Positions 1 through 11,470 of a stretch of 64,000 bases of DNA are shown one piece after another. Both the position numbers and the translations under genes were made by a program. Location of the stretch: NCBI RefSeq assembly GCF_901709675.1, contig NC_051098.1, positions 15,867,464-15,931,463 on the forward strand. The letters are read 5' to 3'. This DNA is from Syngnathus acus (lineage: Eukaryota > Chordata > Actinopteri > Syngnathiformes > Syngnathidae). The notes beneath the pieces are model-generated. The model had not been told where the DNA came from and made no database searches. It saw only the letters and a program-made list of their open reading frames with translations. The stretch's first letter is position 1, and every line of letters starts with the position of its first letter.

Positions 1-81
1 GGGAGGTTTCGCTGTATTGTGTAGGATGTCAAACATCTTAATCTAAATTTATAACCGTTTTTTTTTCTTTTTCGTGCTTAC

Positions 82-3000
82 CTTTTAGATCCAAGCATTC
101 ATTTCGCTGGGTCAGGTCTATAAGTTCCTGCATTAAAAAAAGAAAGAAAAAAACATTAGCGCAAGTGAGACACAACACTTCCTTATGAAATCACAGATGG
201 CGTTGCACATTTTGAAACATCTCCACACCACACAAACCACTAAGAAAAAAAGAACACGTCCTCTTATGTAATCTGAGATCGACATTTGCTTGATAAATCA
301 AGCGCTTTCCTGTTTTGTGTGTTTCTTTGCGCATGTGACTGTAAGTGAATCTGCTAGTTGTGAGAGATGAGCAGCGCGCACACACATCAAACAAAACTGT
401 ACTTTTTTGCCTCATGCTCGCCCACGCAAACACTGCCCTCGAAACTATGTGCCAGCAAATAGTTGGCTCTCCATCCCCATTCAACATGAACTCCGTGACC
501 TCTGCCCTCGTGCCACACCGCTGGTAATTATCTGAGCCTGCCTGGACGTGCCACCCCCACTTCGCATGACTCATCGAGTCTTGATAAACTCATCTGACAT
601 GACGCAACGTACGTCCTACAGCGTATAAGAGGTCATAAATAGAGAAAGATTCAGAGTTGAAAAGAAGATTATTTTCCTAATCACATGTCTCCACGCTCGT
701 CACATGATAGAAGAGCACAAGCTAGTACAATCGGGTGAAAAAATAAACAAATCAAATATTTGGAGAGCTGAGATGGTGAGATAGAAGAGCCAACTCCTTC
801 CAAGACAAAAAAAAACAAAACCTCAATTTAAGTTGCAATATTGAAACCCCCGGGAGTTCCACTGTCTGGCACACATTTGCTGTCCGTAGGACAAAACCAT
901 CTTTTTGTTTCGTTTGAATTCTTGGTAACAAGGTCCGGCAGTTGCATTGGCGAAGGCATTCATCATGCAGCTGCTAAACAGCCATCTTTTACAAATGACA
1001 CAACCCTACTGGGAGGGCATCTGGCAAACTGACGTGGTCTTAATAAAGACCGCATTTAGCGGGGAAGGGGCAGGGTCAACCAAACTCTTCCTGCCAAAAC
1101 CCCAAAACGGACAAACTAACATGCTTTACATGGCTGCTTACTGAAATGACTCAGCCAAACATCACAAATATGACTAAATGTGACTTCTTCCTACTCCTGT
1201 TGAACTCTTTTTTTTTGGTCATCTTTATATGACCAATCAATCAATTAAAAAAATCCAATCAAATACCAAAACAAAGGGAATGGATTTCTCAGAATACGAC
1301 AAGTAAGAAAGGACGGAAAGGGGCCGGTGATATGATCCGCCATAGTGGGTCAGTGGAAATGTACCCAGACCATAAAGTGAAGGCTTGAGCATCAGCTTAG
1401 CAGTGTGATGTGTTTTTCCTCAAGTAGCTGTGACGTTAACTCTCGGCTGACCGGGCGTGCTGGCTGGGCGGGGGGGGGATTCCTTTGTTGAGTCTCTTGA
1501 CCTAACGGTAGCCATCGAAAAACTCCTTCTTCAATTGCGGGCCGCTGAACTATATGGACTTTGTAATTAAGGCAAAAAAAGTGCAAGGGATTCAAACCCA
1601 CGGCGATCATGTGTGCTAATTCACATACAAAGGCGATCGTCGCCGCGCAGGATTTGACAGAGGGATTATGGGACACATGACTGCTGGGCTAACCCACAAG
1701 ACGAGGCTGCAAAAAAAACATGAGACTACAAAAATGAGCCTTTGTGCCTTATTTAAGAGAGAGAAAAAAAAAAGCCTGGATTTCCTAGAAGTCAAAGTAG
1801 CATCAGATTCTTCTGGTAGAGGCTGTAACAATTTTGAGTGAGGGAGGGGTGGGGGTCAAGTTTGATGTGGTGCTTCTGCGCGTGGACTCGAGTGATGCTA
1901 ACACGGTGAGCAGTTGCTAGCTTCAGGATAGCAGACTCAGCAGGAACCCAGACTGCAGTAAATTGCAGTCGGGTACATCAAATTAGAGAACAAATGGAAC
2001 CGGGTCTGGATAAGAGTTCAGCTGGCTGGGGGTGTGATTACATTTAATGTGCCATGTGTTTTATCTTTACACAACTGTGTGTGTGTGTGTGTCTCACCTG
2101 AATCTGTTTGAGCACTTTGGGAATGGGTTTACAGTTGAGCTTGTGGCAGGCCTGCTTATACGAAGACAGGATGTCGTCCACCGTCACATTCTGAGCTGCA
2201 AAAGCACAATGGAAGAGCGTTTACGTTTTGTTAGCGTTGCGGCGCCGAGGGGACTTTCCCCAAATTCTCCACCATGCAAAATATAGACATATAAAATGAG
2301 CAGTTATTATTGCGGACATAAATCTGTCAGATCTTGTGAAATCTAAACAGAGTTTCACATCAATTGTGGCATACTTGAAGACGTGTGCATTCGATGTCTC
2401 ACTCGAAGAGCAGCTTGGCTCATCTTATAAATCCTGCATGATCATCTTTACAAAGTTTAGATGAACAAGTGCCCAGTAAGCGCTGAGCACTAACTCATTA
2501 ACGTAATGTAAATTTCCCCACTGTGGGATGAATAAAGTTCTATTATCATCATCATCAATTACAGTCAGAGTGTTCCAGAACTTACTCAGTCTAAGCACGG
2601 GTATTTTGATAAATATAGACGAGAGGAGTGTCGGTACGACTCTGTCGAGGCATGAATATTAGGACAGGAATGGAGTGTGGAGGAGGGAGGGGGGTGACAA
2701 GAGTTTAATTGCATCACTTCATGTTAAAGAACTCTGGCTCATTGCTCGGTAGTTTTGAGAGTTGTGTTCCGATTGTGGCAAATGAAATTTGGCGGGATCA
2801 GGTGACTTGTAAACGTTCAAACCTGGCGCTCTGATTTCAGTGGACGTGACAGAGAGAACAGAAAATGTGGTGAAATCACACACACAAAAAAAAGTACGTT
2901 TGTGGTTAGCGCAGACGTGCGTGCCCGCAGTTTGTAGGTCAGTTCAACTTTCAGCAGAAGTCAGCATTCTCCAGCGTCTCGCCAAGGTGCGACTCCGTCT

Positions 3001-6000
3001 GCATCGACTCATCAATCAATCAACTGTAGATATACTTGAAAGATTCTTTTTCTAATTCCACACTGCTCAGAGTATTTGACGTGTGCAGCCTTGCAAGTTT
3101 TGAACGGTACAGGGTGTCCCCTTCCAGCGAACACCGAGTCCTTGGAATAGAGCGATTGTGCCGAGTTGAGGTGGCGCAACGCTTCCGGAGGGAAGGTGGA
3201 GTTTGCCTGCTGGTGGTCTCACGCCATTCCACACACACACTCGAGTCTTTGATTTCAGGAGAGCGTAACGGCTTGGCAGGGAACTTTTCAAACCTTGCGA
3301 AGGGTCGGAAAAATCTTAGTCGGCTAGAAAGAGTCAAGAGATGGCCAGAGCGTTAACTCGTTCACTGCCAACCCAGTTCATATCTTTGACGTCGATAGCC
3401 GTCAATGGCACCGAATGAGTTAAATTTCTTCTCCCGTCTTTTGTTTTTCATCACTTCCTCCTGCGCTGCCGGGACATGCCGGGAGGGAGTGGTGACTGAG
3501 AGGAGGGGGAAATGGCAGCTCCAAAACATCTTTGAAAAGCATGCTCGGAGGAAGCGGAGGTAGCCACAGAAAACAAAAAGGTCGAGCTGCTGACGGCGTC
3601 TAACCGAGACAAACCGCAATCCCAGTTTAAGAGGCTTAAACTGCGGGTCAGCGGAGGTCTGAAGATAAATCTGCTGAAAGGAAGGTAGCATCGATTCATT
3701 TTTTTTTTAACTCGCGGGATTGCTGAGTCAGCAAGGTGACCAATTTTTTTTTTCAAGTCTCTAAATCCAGTCGGACAGTTGTCCTGGTATCCTTCTGCAC
3801 ATCCCCACCTGTGTTTGAATTTCATACCTTTCTAATCTGTTTGTGGACTACTTCAACCTTTGCACTTTTGAAAGGTACAATAAAAGCCTTGATGGAGCCT
3901 AACGGGTCACGGTTGCCGTGTCAACCGTTTGACCATCACCACTCGAGGACATCCATGTCAATAGCATGTGGATCATATCATCCTTAGAATGAAGTAGTAG
4001 GCCTTTCAATAAAACCACTTGCCTAACCTACAAGCCGTTGACCTGGTTTATATTCAACCGCCCACTAAACAAACTCCGGGTTAGTCGGCAGAGTGATACA
4101 CAATTAGCAAACAACCGTCTGGAATCATTAGCTTTGCGCTGAAGGAAAGAATGATGTATCCGTAAAGACGCGGTCGTCGCGCATTGATTACTTCCTAAGT
4201 CTCTCGGGTCGATAGCCTGTAAAGCGTTTTGGTCGTTCGATGGACGAAATTGCAAACGGAGCGCTTCCAGACACTGGAATGCAAACAGCTTATGATAATC
4301 CACTCCGTCTCAGATATGAACTCACCGGCCACAACATTAAGCCCCATTTCAACTGAGTGCCACGCTTCCATTCAGCTTGCCAATCGAGTGTATATGTACA
4401 TATCATTTTTCTTAGAAAAATGAAGAGTGGCAAACTCCAGTTGGGTCCTCATGTGAGCGACAATCTTATTCCCCGTACGCTCGAGGGAAGAGAGGAATTT
4501 GCCACGTTAATGATTTGGGAGTCTTAAGACTGAATGACAGCGTTTTGTGTTCATGATTTTCATCACTTTTTGAAAATTGCAGACGAAGGAGACGGTCACG
4601 GCAGTATTCATTTTTCTTATCATAGGATAATAACAATAAGCCGACTTTCCCGAGGCGCCGTTGTGAGGTTATTTTAAATACTCATGTCATTTTCGTTTTC
4701 TGTTTGATTTGACGGTTAACTTTGACAGGGAGCGGCAGTAAACAGCTGGAAGGAAGCCTCTTAATCTTTTTCCTGTTTTTCTCTTGCTAGCCATAAAGTT
4801 TGCGCTAACATCATCGGGCTAACGTATCTCAATTTGTTGCTCACAAGTTTGACTTGGTCATGTGACGGCTCGTACTTCAAAAACTCACGTAGCCCAATAA
4901 GCTCGGCAAACATACGAAAAGTTCTATACCGCTGTTAAAATTGACTCTTTCTGTCCATCCAAACGGAGTCAAAGTCATTTTTTTGTGTTACTCTTGTAAA
5001 TACAGCAGGTGTAAACAAACACTTTGTCGTGCGTGAAGACCTACCTGACATTTTTGTGTGTGCGGGGAAACCTGAGCCTTTGGCAAACACTGTCGTTAGG
5101 CCAATCGGCCTTTAAAGGTCACTGAACGTTGAACATTCAAATGCACTAGCTGCATCACAGGAAGTGGATCATCTTCCCAAATCGGACAGAGGCGAAAACT
5201 TTGGGAGCCATCTTAAACGATGCGAGTTTCAATTCCGGCAGCTTCAAGTGAAAATTGCCTCCGAGCGACGATTGACATCAGCTGCCGCTCAACATGCCCG
5301 TGCCAGTTTTCAAAATAGACGCCCCGCTCCCAGTCTGCGGCAACGCTCCCGGGACACCAGGGCAACGTCATTCACACTTGACAGCTGACTGTTTGGACAG
5401 AGGTGGGTGGTTGGGGGGCAGAACTCAGGCTCTGATTCTGGGAGCTCAAACTCGTCTGGACAAAACTCAGACAAAATGCCGTTGCAAAAATTGAAACAGG
5501 CGCATTCCAAAAAAAGTGACGAAAAAAAAAAAAAACAGCAGCATATACGACCGAGAAGTCTAATCGATATAAAACGAACTGGAGCGTTCGTCGAGTTTGC
5601 CATCGTCGAACTGACGAAATCAACAAACAACACGATAAGTACCACTCGGAAGCCTTTGGAAATCCACAAAACATTATCAATCCTCAAAATACAAAACCCA
5701 GATGGTACCATGAAGGGTACAAAAGGGTTCTATTTTTAAATGAAGGGGGTATTTAATGTGCAAAGCGCGCTCGCGTGGAGTGTTAAAATAATATTTTTGT
5801 CGGCCCACGGAGCAGGTCCACGAGTGGGAGAACAAGGAATTCCTGTTTGACGAGCGAGCACAATGGCCTGCCTACACAGAATTGAGTATGAGATAAGAAA
5901 TCACTGCTCGACACATAAAATAATAATAAATAAAAAAAAAAAAAACGTTTTCGGTTGGAAATTTGACTCTCATTTGCTTCCTTTTGATTACACAAACTGG

Positions 6001-8377
6001 GTCAATGGAACACTCAAAGGTTATCGTTGCACAACCAAAAGCGCAGTTTAATGATTGTTGGTTACAACGAAAAAAATTCGATTCTATCGTTTGTAGAATG
6101 ACCCGAACCGACCTGTAACGCCATAACCGTGTGTCACTAGGTCCCGGACCAGGATAATAGAACCACTAAAAACCCGACAAAGCACTCTCATGATACGAGT
6201 ACATTATTGTATTGGGGATGCAACAGGGCTCTCTTTTAGGTACACTCTGAATGAGACAATGCATATTCGGGATGTGGCTTTGATTTGGTTTTACGATTCA
6301 CTTTGCATTGACGTGTTTTCGCAGGGTTCAACATGAACGGTGGCCCGGTGGCCCGGGGCTACCGCGCTGCCGTGAAACAGAACACCAGTAGAAAATATAG
6401 CGAACCCTGGCCCAAAACGTTATCTGCACCGTCCCACCTCGAGTAATCATGTGGATGCCAGAGCACAAGTGTTGCTTCTGTTAGCTGACTTTTTCGTTCT
6501 GTCTGTGTCGATTTTCAGACAGGGCAATCCTGCCAAATGGAGAGCCCCGACGGCGAAGTGGAAACACGATCCTAGCAGGCTGACCATTGTTCCTCCTGAC
6601 TCCAGGTTCAGGCAGCAAGTCATGCTACCTCCCAGCCAGTCATTCATTTGCCACTGCAATCTAGAGTTGCACTTCTAGAGTTGCCTGGTGAACATTTACA
6701 CGAGCTATTTATTCAGCTCTGCTCTGAACAGTGACTCACTTTGTGGTTGGGGGAAGAAAAGAGAGAAAGAAAAAAAAAAGCTCCTGGCATTTTGATCGCA
6801 AGCCCAATTCATAGTTGTTTTTATGATTTGGTTGTGCGATGGTTTGAAACGAAGTAATGCCTTAACTCCAAAACTACACTGGGCTTAACATTCCGCTCGA
6901 CTGAGCTGCTCAAGTGACAAACACGCCTCGCTGTGAGCCAGCAAACAAGCAGCACGATTACAGCTGTGCCATGTCCGGCATCAACTTCCTGGACTCGTCG
7001 TGTAAATACAACATAAAAATGAGATCCGCCCACTTTACAGTGCTCGTCTCTTTCTTGTTTAATTTCAACCATCTTCTCCTTCAGTTTCAATACATGTTAA
7101 TTTCACCCAAACTTGTAATGCTCAAGGTTCTGTATCTGTCTTTTTAGGCACAGCGGTGGACTTGGTAGCTACGGAAATTGTGACTAACCGTTTTGTCACG
7201 CAGGTTTTTTTTTTTTTTTTTATAATTAAAGACTTGAACTTGTGTTTTTAAAAGGGGTGAGGTGAGGACTTGGCAAGGCAGTGCTTTTGCGTTTTCATAT
7301 TCCATAGAGAGGAATAAACAGTAAACAGGAAGGCACTTATGTGAAATGATCAGCAAGGAAACAAAACATATTTTAGTGTCATAACTTTTGTTCAAATAAC
7401 AGAGATTTTTTTAATCTAACAATGTGACTTTTTTTTCCCCCCCCCCTATCGTGATTTTGCACAATTTTTTTACTTTCATACTAACGAGCCAAAGTGGTGC
7501 ATGTTTGGATTCAATTGGTTTCATGTCATTGTTGTGGGATGAAAATCTCGGCGGGCTAAGAAGCATGTTCATGCAGGTACAGCTATGATGATAGATGATA
7601 AAGATCATCTTCACACTTAAGACACACACACACATTTTCACACGCGCACGCACACAGAGTGTATTAATTACCATGTCTCCAGGGGTCCTTTGGTTCCACA
7701 GCTCCAGAAACAATGTCGTCATCTGACGGAAACGTCACCCTCTTGCCACTCAGTTTGTGGTTATCGTTCTCTTCCTCCACTGTGGGGTACAGCACGGCGT
7801 GGTCCGCGCCGGACGACTCGTCTGGATGCTGCGCGTCCGACCGGCTTTCGGCCTCGCTGCCGGCCGGGACAACTTGACTGGAAGTGTCTGAAATATCACC
7901 TGGCGGCGACCTGACAGCGGTGGGCTCGGCCTCCAGCACGCCGCTCTCGTCCAAGCTCAGGTCCACACCCATGTCCATCTCCCCGCCATCGTCATCTTCT
8001 GCCGGGTCGTTCAACTTTACGGGTTCAGTGTCCTTCGGGTCCTTCATTTGATCCGCAGCAGCGTTGTCCTTGTGGTCCCCGTTATTAGGAAAGAATGAGT
8101 CAGTAGGGTTCGGCGACCCGGTGCGGTCAGCGCTTAGTCTATTCCCATTAACCTCATCGATTTCCAGCGTGTCCTTCACCTTGCAGTTGTCCCCTTCGGC
8201 CTCCTGAAGGTTGTCAGCGAGCTGAGGCATGCTTTCGACAGTTTGCCTATCGGCGTCAACGATCAGCTCAGAGATGCGGACCCCATCCGTGCCAAAGGTA
8301 GTGTTACGATGCTCATCGTCCATGCTCGTTTTGGTCTTGACATTGCACAGATCGAGACGCTGCTCTTCGATATTCAT
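82..8377 (-). CDS. ppp1r37: Protein phosphatase 1 regulatory subunit 37 (5' part, runs off left edge)
   Basis: Leucine-rich-repeat regulatory subunit that binds and inhibits PP1. Coding exons on the minus strand: 7672-8377, 2098-2195 and 82-127; the LRR exons lie beyond the window. Exon 1 encodes about 235 acidic, low-complexity residues ending in the PP1-docking motif KRVTF (RVxF class, about residues 212-216) followed by PSDDDIVSGAVEPKDPW, which is the family signature. Exon 2 reads AQNVTVDDILSSYKQ and exon 3 ELIDLTQRNECLDLKG; both align with human PPP1R37 as I know it. Junctions are GT-AG and in frame (phase 1, 0, 1). I start at ATG 8377; an upstream in-frame GTG at 8413 is not credible as a start, and a splice acceptor at about 8436 suggests a 5' noncoding exon. 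The acidic N-terminus is poorly conserved across the family. Identity is secure; the exact start is less so. Confidence 0.93.
128..2097 (-). other. ppp1r37 intron 2
   Basis: Intron between the second and third coding exons. It is AT-rich and carries short homopolymer and G-rich runs. A short T-arm-like stretch near 1585-1600 is not enough for a tRNA. I see no coding exon or other assignable element. Confidence 0.7.
2504..2556 (+). mobile_element. Fish retroelement 3' tail fragment
   Basis: The segment reads AATTTCCCCACTGTGGGATG then AATAAAGTTCTATT and ends in ATC triplets. The pattern 'TTTCCCC..TGTGGGA..AATAAAG' plus a short tandem tail is the familiar 3' end of high-copy fish LINE/SINE elements. 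Only the tail is recognisable, so it is a 5'-truncated copy. Family assignment is from memory. Confidence 0.55.
3353..3424. mobile_element. 72-bp inverted-repeat mini-element flanked by TTAA
   Basis: The left end TTAACTCGTTCACTGCCA and right end TGGCACCGAATGAGTTAA are imperfect reverse complements, with TTAA at both outer edges. That is the arrangement left by TTAA-targeting DNA transposons (piggyBac or Kolobok type). It is short enough to be a solo palindromic mini-element. Family is not assigned. Confidence 0.5.
3721..3733. promoter_or_regulatory. Perfect 13-bp MARE (Maf/NRF2/AP-1-type) motif
   Basis: TGCTGAGTCAGCA matches the palindromic T-MARE consensus at every position. It lies in the large ppp1r37 intron. 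Occupancy is unknown; one perfect 13-mer is suggestive only. Confidence 0.4.
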
Positions 8378-8435
8378 GTTTACATGTCCAGTTAAACTCA
8401 AAAAGTCTCTCACTCTGGATGGACAAATTAACAGG

Positions 8436-9200
8436 CTGTAAAAATCTTAAGTGGACGCTCTAATGAATGCTTTTTGAATTAGAGGGCTAGTGTAGAGGTC
8501 ATCAATAACACATCAGAAGATGCCTGTGTGACATGTGCAATTGCAATTACAGTTAAGAAGCAACTTTATGACACTAAATGGGAATGGATGGACATGGACA
8601 GCAGTAATAGAGGACCAGCAGTTTGTCAGTCAGCCAGTCCGAACCTAACATTCAAGTGAGCTTTCCTTTTTTCTTTTTTCCTACAGTAACAATCTTATTC
8701 ATTTGGAACTGGGCGATGTGAACTGCAGTTAGCTAGCGTGCTACAGTTGATGCCCCGCAATGACATCTAGGCCCGCGTATCCTCGCATACCTGCCGCATC
8801 ACGTAACACCTCGAAGTCCATTATTTAGGCCGTATGGAAAGTAATCGTGGCGGTCGTCTCACTTCGGGTGTCGCGCCGGAACACACGGCTCACACATCCC
8901 AGCGCCCCGAACACCACTGGCGGCTGGCTGGAAAAGAAACAGGCGTCACACCGACACACAACGAGTCCTCCTCGGCATGTCTCCTCCGTGGGGTTAACTT
9001 CCGTCCCGACGAGACACCTGCCCTCGCTCCTAACGTGCCTTGTCTTTTTCGAGGATGGTTTATATCCAGTAGCCGGACAAGGTGGTGGAAAGTACACTGA
9101 GTTGGACGTGTTTTTTCCTCCAACGCGAGCATTCGCAGGGAGAGCAAGCTAGCTCGTGAAAGTCCAACAACCGTTTGTTGTTCACACGTGTGACGTCAGC
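8436..9200 (-). promoter_or_regulatory. ppp1r37: Probable ppp1r37 promoter and 5' noncoding exon
   Basis: The stretch 8760-9200 is rich in CpG compared with its surroundings and contains a CRE palindrome TGACGTCA at 9191-9198. A minus-strand donor (CAG|GTATGC, exon edge about 8793) can pair with an acceptor just before the coding exon (exon edge about 8435), giving an untranslated first exon upstream of ATG 8377. The transcription start itself is not visible. Confidence 0.5.
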
Positions 9201-10183
9201 GCGTCGTACCACCCCGGTTGCGTTCAACAGCAGCACCGTTTACTAGTGTTGCAAAAAATCTCCCCAGGAACATGCAGAGGTGCACAAAAGCTACTTACAT
9301 GGTGTAAAAATGAAGCGTTTTTAATTACTAAATCGGACATGAATTTTGTTTCCGTCCTGCCAATTACAGTACGTACAGTATATACAATATATATATTGAG
9401 TTTTCCACAAAATTTTACAATGCTGTAAAAACAAAACAAAAGATTAAACCCCCACATTTTGCAATAAATTTTTTTTTTTTTTTTTAAACTCAGAATGCTC
9501 TAACAGTTTGGAATCGTGTGTGCGTGTGTGTGTGTAGGGGGGGTAATCTGCGCTCTGGCGCCATCTTGTGGCTCCAGGTTTTGGAGTTTACATCAATCTG
9601 TTAGTCGTCATATTTTTTCAATATGTTTCAACATATTGAATGTTTATTAGCATTTTAAACAAAAAACCTCAGGATTTCCAGTACTGTACTGAATAAAAAC
9701 ACATTTTGCTAAAATTGTCAAGACAGAATGTGTAAACAGCATATAGCTGAACATATTTTTTTTTAAATATAGCAATTTAATAACGCTCAACTTAACTATT
9801 CAACTTTTATTCACCAGTCTCTAAACGAATGTTCATGAATTGTGATTTCCTAATAAACTTCCCAGTGTCTTGACAGCGATTTTCCCCCTTGATATTTTCA
9901 TGTTTAAGGGAAAAAAAAAAACCCCAAAAATTAAAACAATCAACCAGCAGGTGGTAGCACAGACCTCCACATTAATCTGCAGTCAAATTTGAATAATTTT
10001 TCAAAAATATTTGACACTATACTTGCGGCAGTACACCACACTGAGCTTCTTAAAAGTTTGCATTTCATCTCTCCGACGGCTTTTGTGTCAAATACAATCA
10101 AGTAGCATTGAGGTCATTTTGTATATCGTACATGCATCGAGAAATTCAGCACTCAATAAGTCTTTTTTTTTTAAGAAAATACC
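9201..10183. other. Intergenic, ppp1r37 to histone H2A variant
   Basis: AT-rich sequence with poly-T runs near 9470 and a GT repeat near 9520. It contains one strong CTCF-like motif at 9558-9571. No gene seen. Confidence 0.7.
9558..9571 (-). promoter_or_regulatory. CTCF-like motif
   Basis: GCGCCATCTTGTGG; its reverse complement CCACAAGATGGCGC fits the CTCF core CCASYAGRKGGCRS except at one variable position. Motif match only. Confidence 0.4.
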
Positions 10184-10189
10184 TTTATT
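10184..10189 (-). terminator. Polyadenylation signal of the H2A variant
   Basis: TTTATT on the plus strand gives AATAAA on the minus strand, 24 bases past the stop codon. A poly(A) signal in place of a stem-loop end points to a replication-independent histone. Confidence 0.65.
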
Positions 10190-10212
10190 AAATAAACGGG
10201 TACAAATGGCAA

Positions 10213-10629
10213 TTAAAAGTCTTGTGACTGAACATCATCAGAAGTGTTTTCCGCTGCGGGGGGCTTAGTCTTTTTCGGAAGAAGGGCCGCGTTGATGTTG
10301 GGGATCACACCGCCTTCAGAGATGGTGACGCCAGCCAGAAGCTTATTGAACTCCTCGTCATTCTTGACAGCCAGCAGGATATGGCGAGGAGAGATGCGCT
10401 TCTTCTTATTGTGTCGGCTAGCGTTGCCTGCCAGCTCCAGGATCTCCGCGCAGAGATATTCCAAGACGGCAGCGAGATAGACGGGTGCGCCGCTGCCCAC
10501 GCGTTCGGCGTAGTTGCCCTTCTTCAGCATCCTGTGGATGCGGCCCACTGGGAAGACGAGGCCTGCCCGAACAGATCTGGAAACCGGGGATTTGGTCTTT
10601 GGGGCAGCTTTTTTACCACGGCCAGACAT
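10213..10629 (-). CDS. Divergent histone H2A variant with H2A.X-type SQDF tail
   Basis: 138-residue H2A-fold protein in one coding exon; it would pair with H2B in nucleosomes. Core landmarks are present: SGRGKK start, [32 protein letters not shown], acidic-patch residues in AEILELAG and NDEE, and [12 protein letters not shown]. The last four residues, SQDF, fit the SQ(E/D)-hydrophobic motif phosphorylated in H2A.X after DNA breaks. It differs from canonical H2A at many normally fixed sites: a Cys in [16 protein letters not shown] for PRHLQLAI, ARDN to SRHN, and the Gln of TIAQGG is Glu (TISEGG). An AATAAA follows the stop, and a splice acceptor (exon edge 10649) precedes the ATG, so this is a spliced, polyadenylated gene. 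It may be an oocyte-type fish H2A variant or a diverged H2A.X; I do not assign a symbol. Confidence 0.9.
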   Translation of the reverse strand: MSGRGKKAAPKTKSPVSRSVRAGLVFPVGRIHRMLKKGNYAERVGSGAPVYLAAVLEYLCAEILELAGNASRHNKKKRISPRHILLAVKNDEEFNKLLAGVTISEGGVIPNINAALLPKKTKPPAAENTSDDVQSQDF

Positions 10630-10649
10630 GTTCGGGCGCTGTGGGGATT

Positions 10650-11180
10650 CTGTCCAAAAAAAATCAGTGACAAATCAGTTTTTGATTCATGTGCCTGAAG
10701 ACTATGCACAACTCATGAAACATTTGGGTAAACTTTACAGGTACAACTCAATGTTAAATCTAAAACTGTCCGATAAGTCAGTGTTTCAGCATTTTCTGTT
10801 TTCCAACAGGAGATGATGAAAGAAAATTGAAAGTAGGTGATCTGGGAATCAAATACTATCAATTTCCTAGTTCAGTCACAAGTGGGAAAAAACGGCCAAC
10901 TTTCCAAAACTTGCTGAACATCACATTACCTTTGCAAGCTTTTAGTTTAGTTTATCCACGCAATATCCAAGACATACAACATGATACAACAAACAGTATT
11001 ACGCAGCCGGGTGCGTGAAAGCTCACCCCAAGCAAGCAAGCTTTCAGGCAGGGCTCTAAAGATACACAACTGAAGTCACAAAACACACATTTACTCGACG
11101 TTTACTGCTACCTACCTCACCAGGCAGCTGGAAAACAGACAAGACGTTAAACTTTGCCTTCAGCAACCTGCTTTTATTCC
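10650..11180 (-). promoter_or_regulatory. H2A variant: 5' UTR intron, noncoding exon and TATA-like promoter
   Basis: On the minus strand a TATA-like AATAAAAGC (about 11169-11178) lies about 30 bases upstream of a short putative exon ending in CTG|GTGAGGT (exon edge 11121). This would splice over an intron of about 470 bases to the acceptor TTTTTTTGGACAG at 10650, just before the coding exon. All boundaries are inferred from splice consensus only. Confidence 0.45.
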
Positions 11181-11275
11181 AGGGCAACAGCCACGTGTTG
11201 ATTGACGACACCTGGCACTTCCTCATTGTCAATCTAGAGAACGCTCAGAAAAGAAAAAAAATCCTAAACCCTTGG

Positions 11276-11276
<1 letters not shown>

Positions 11277-11315
<39 letters not shown>

Positions 11316-11470
11316 TGTAATTATTTATGTATTTATTGTCATGTCTCGTCCCCAGTTTTGTGATGTGTATATACACATCACAAAACTGGGGACGAGACAT
11401 GACATTTATTTATGTATGCATTTATTTATTTATTTACTTATCTTTTTACTTATTTATTTATTTTTCATTT
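11277..11470. repeat. TTTA microsatellite with embedded palindrome
   Basis: Runs of TTTA/TTTATG repeats on both sides of a unique palindromic block at 11337-11404. The tandem arrays themselves are ordinary simple repeats. Confidence 0.9.
11337..11404. repeat. 68-bp perfect palindrome with no spacer
   Basis: The left arm 11337-11370 and right arm 11371-11404 are exact reverse complements over 34 bases, centred on GTGTAT|ATACAC. It can extrude as a cruciform or hairpin. It contains no recognised gene. Confidence 0.95.

Larger units (their letters stand above)
2196..7671 (-). other. ppp1r37 intron 1 (5.5 kb)
   Basis: Large intron between the first two coding exons. It holds a retroelement-like tail (2504-2556), a 72-bp inverted-repeat mini-element flanked by TTAA (3353-3424), a perfect MARE motif (3721-3733), poly-A and poly-T runs (about 5521, 5932, 7206, 7430) and a CA repeat near 7621-7655. 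The open frames here do not resemble proteins. Confidence 0.65.

Noticed and set aside
1580-1610. tRNA-like T-arm on the minus strand (GGGTTTGAATCCC)
   Set aside because: No matching acceptor, D or anticodon stems could be placed around it.
2840-3356. Overlapping open frames around 3.0-3.4 kb
   Set aside because: Intronic within ppp1r37, on both strands at once, without any recognisable protein family.
8378-8413. Upstream extension of ppp1r37
   Set aside because: Begins with GTG; the first in-frame ATG is at 8377.
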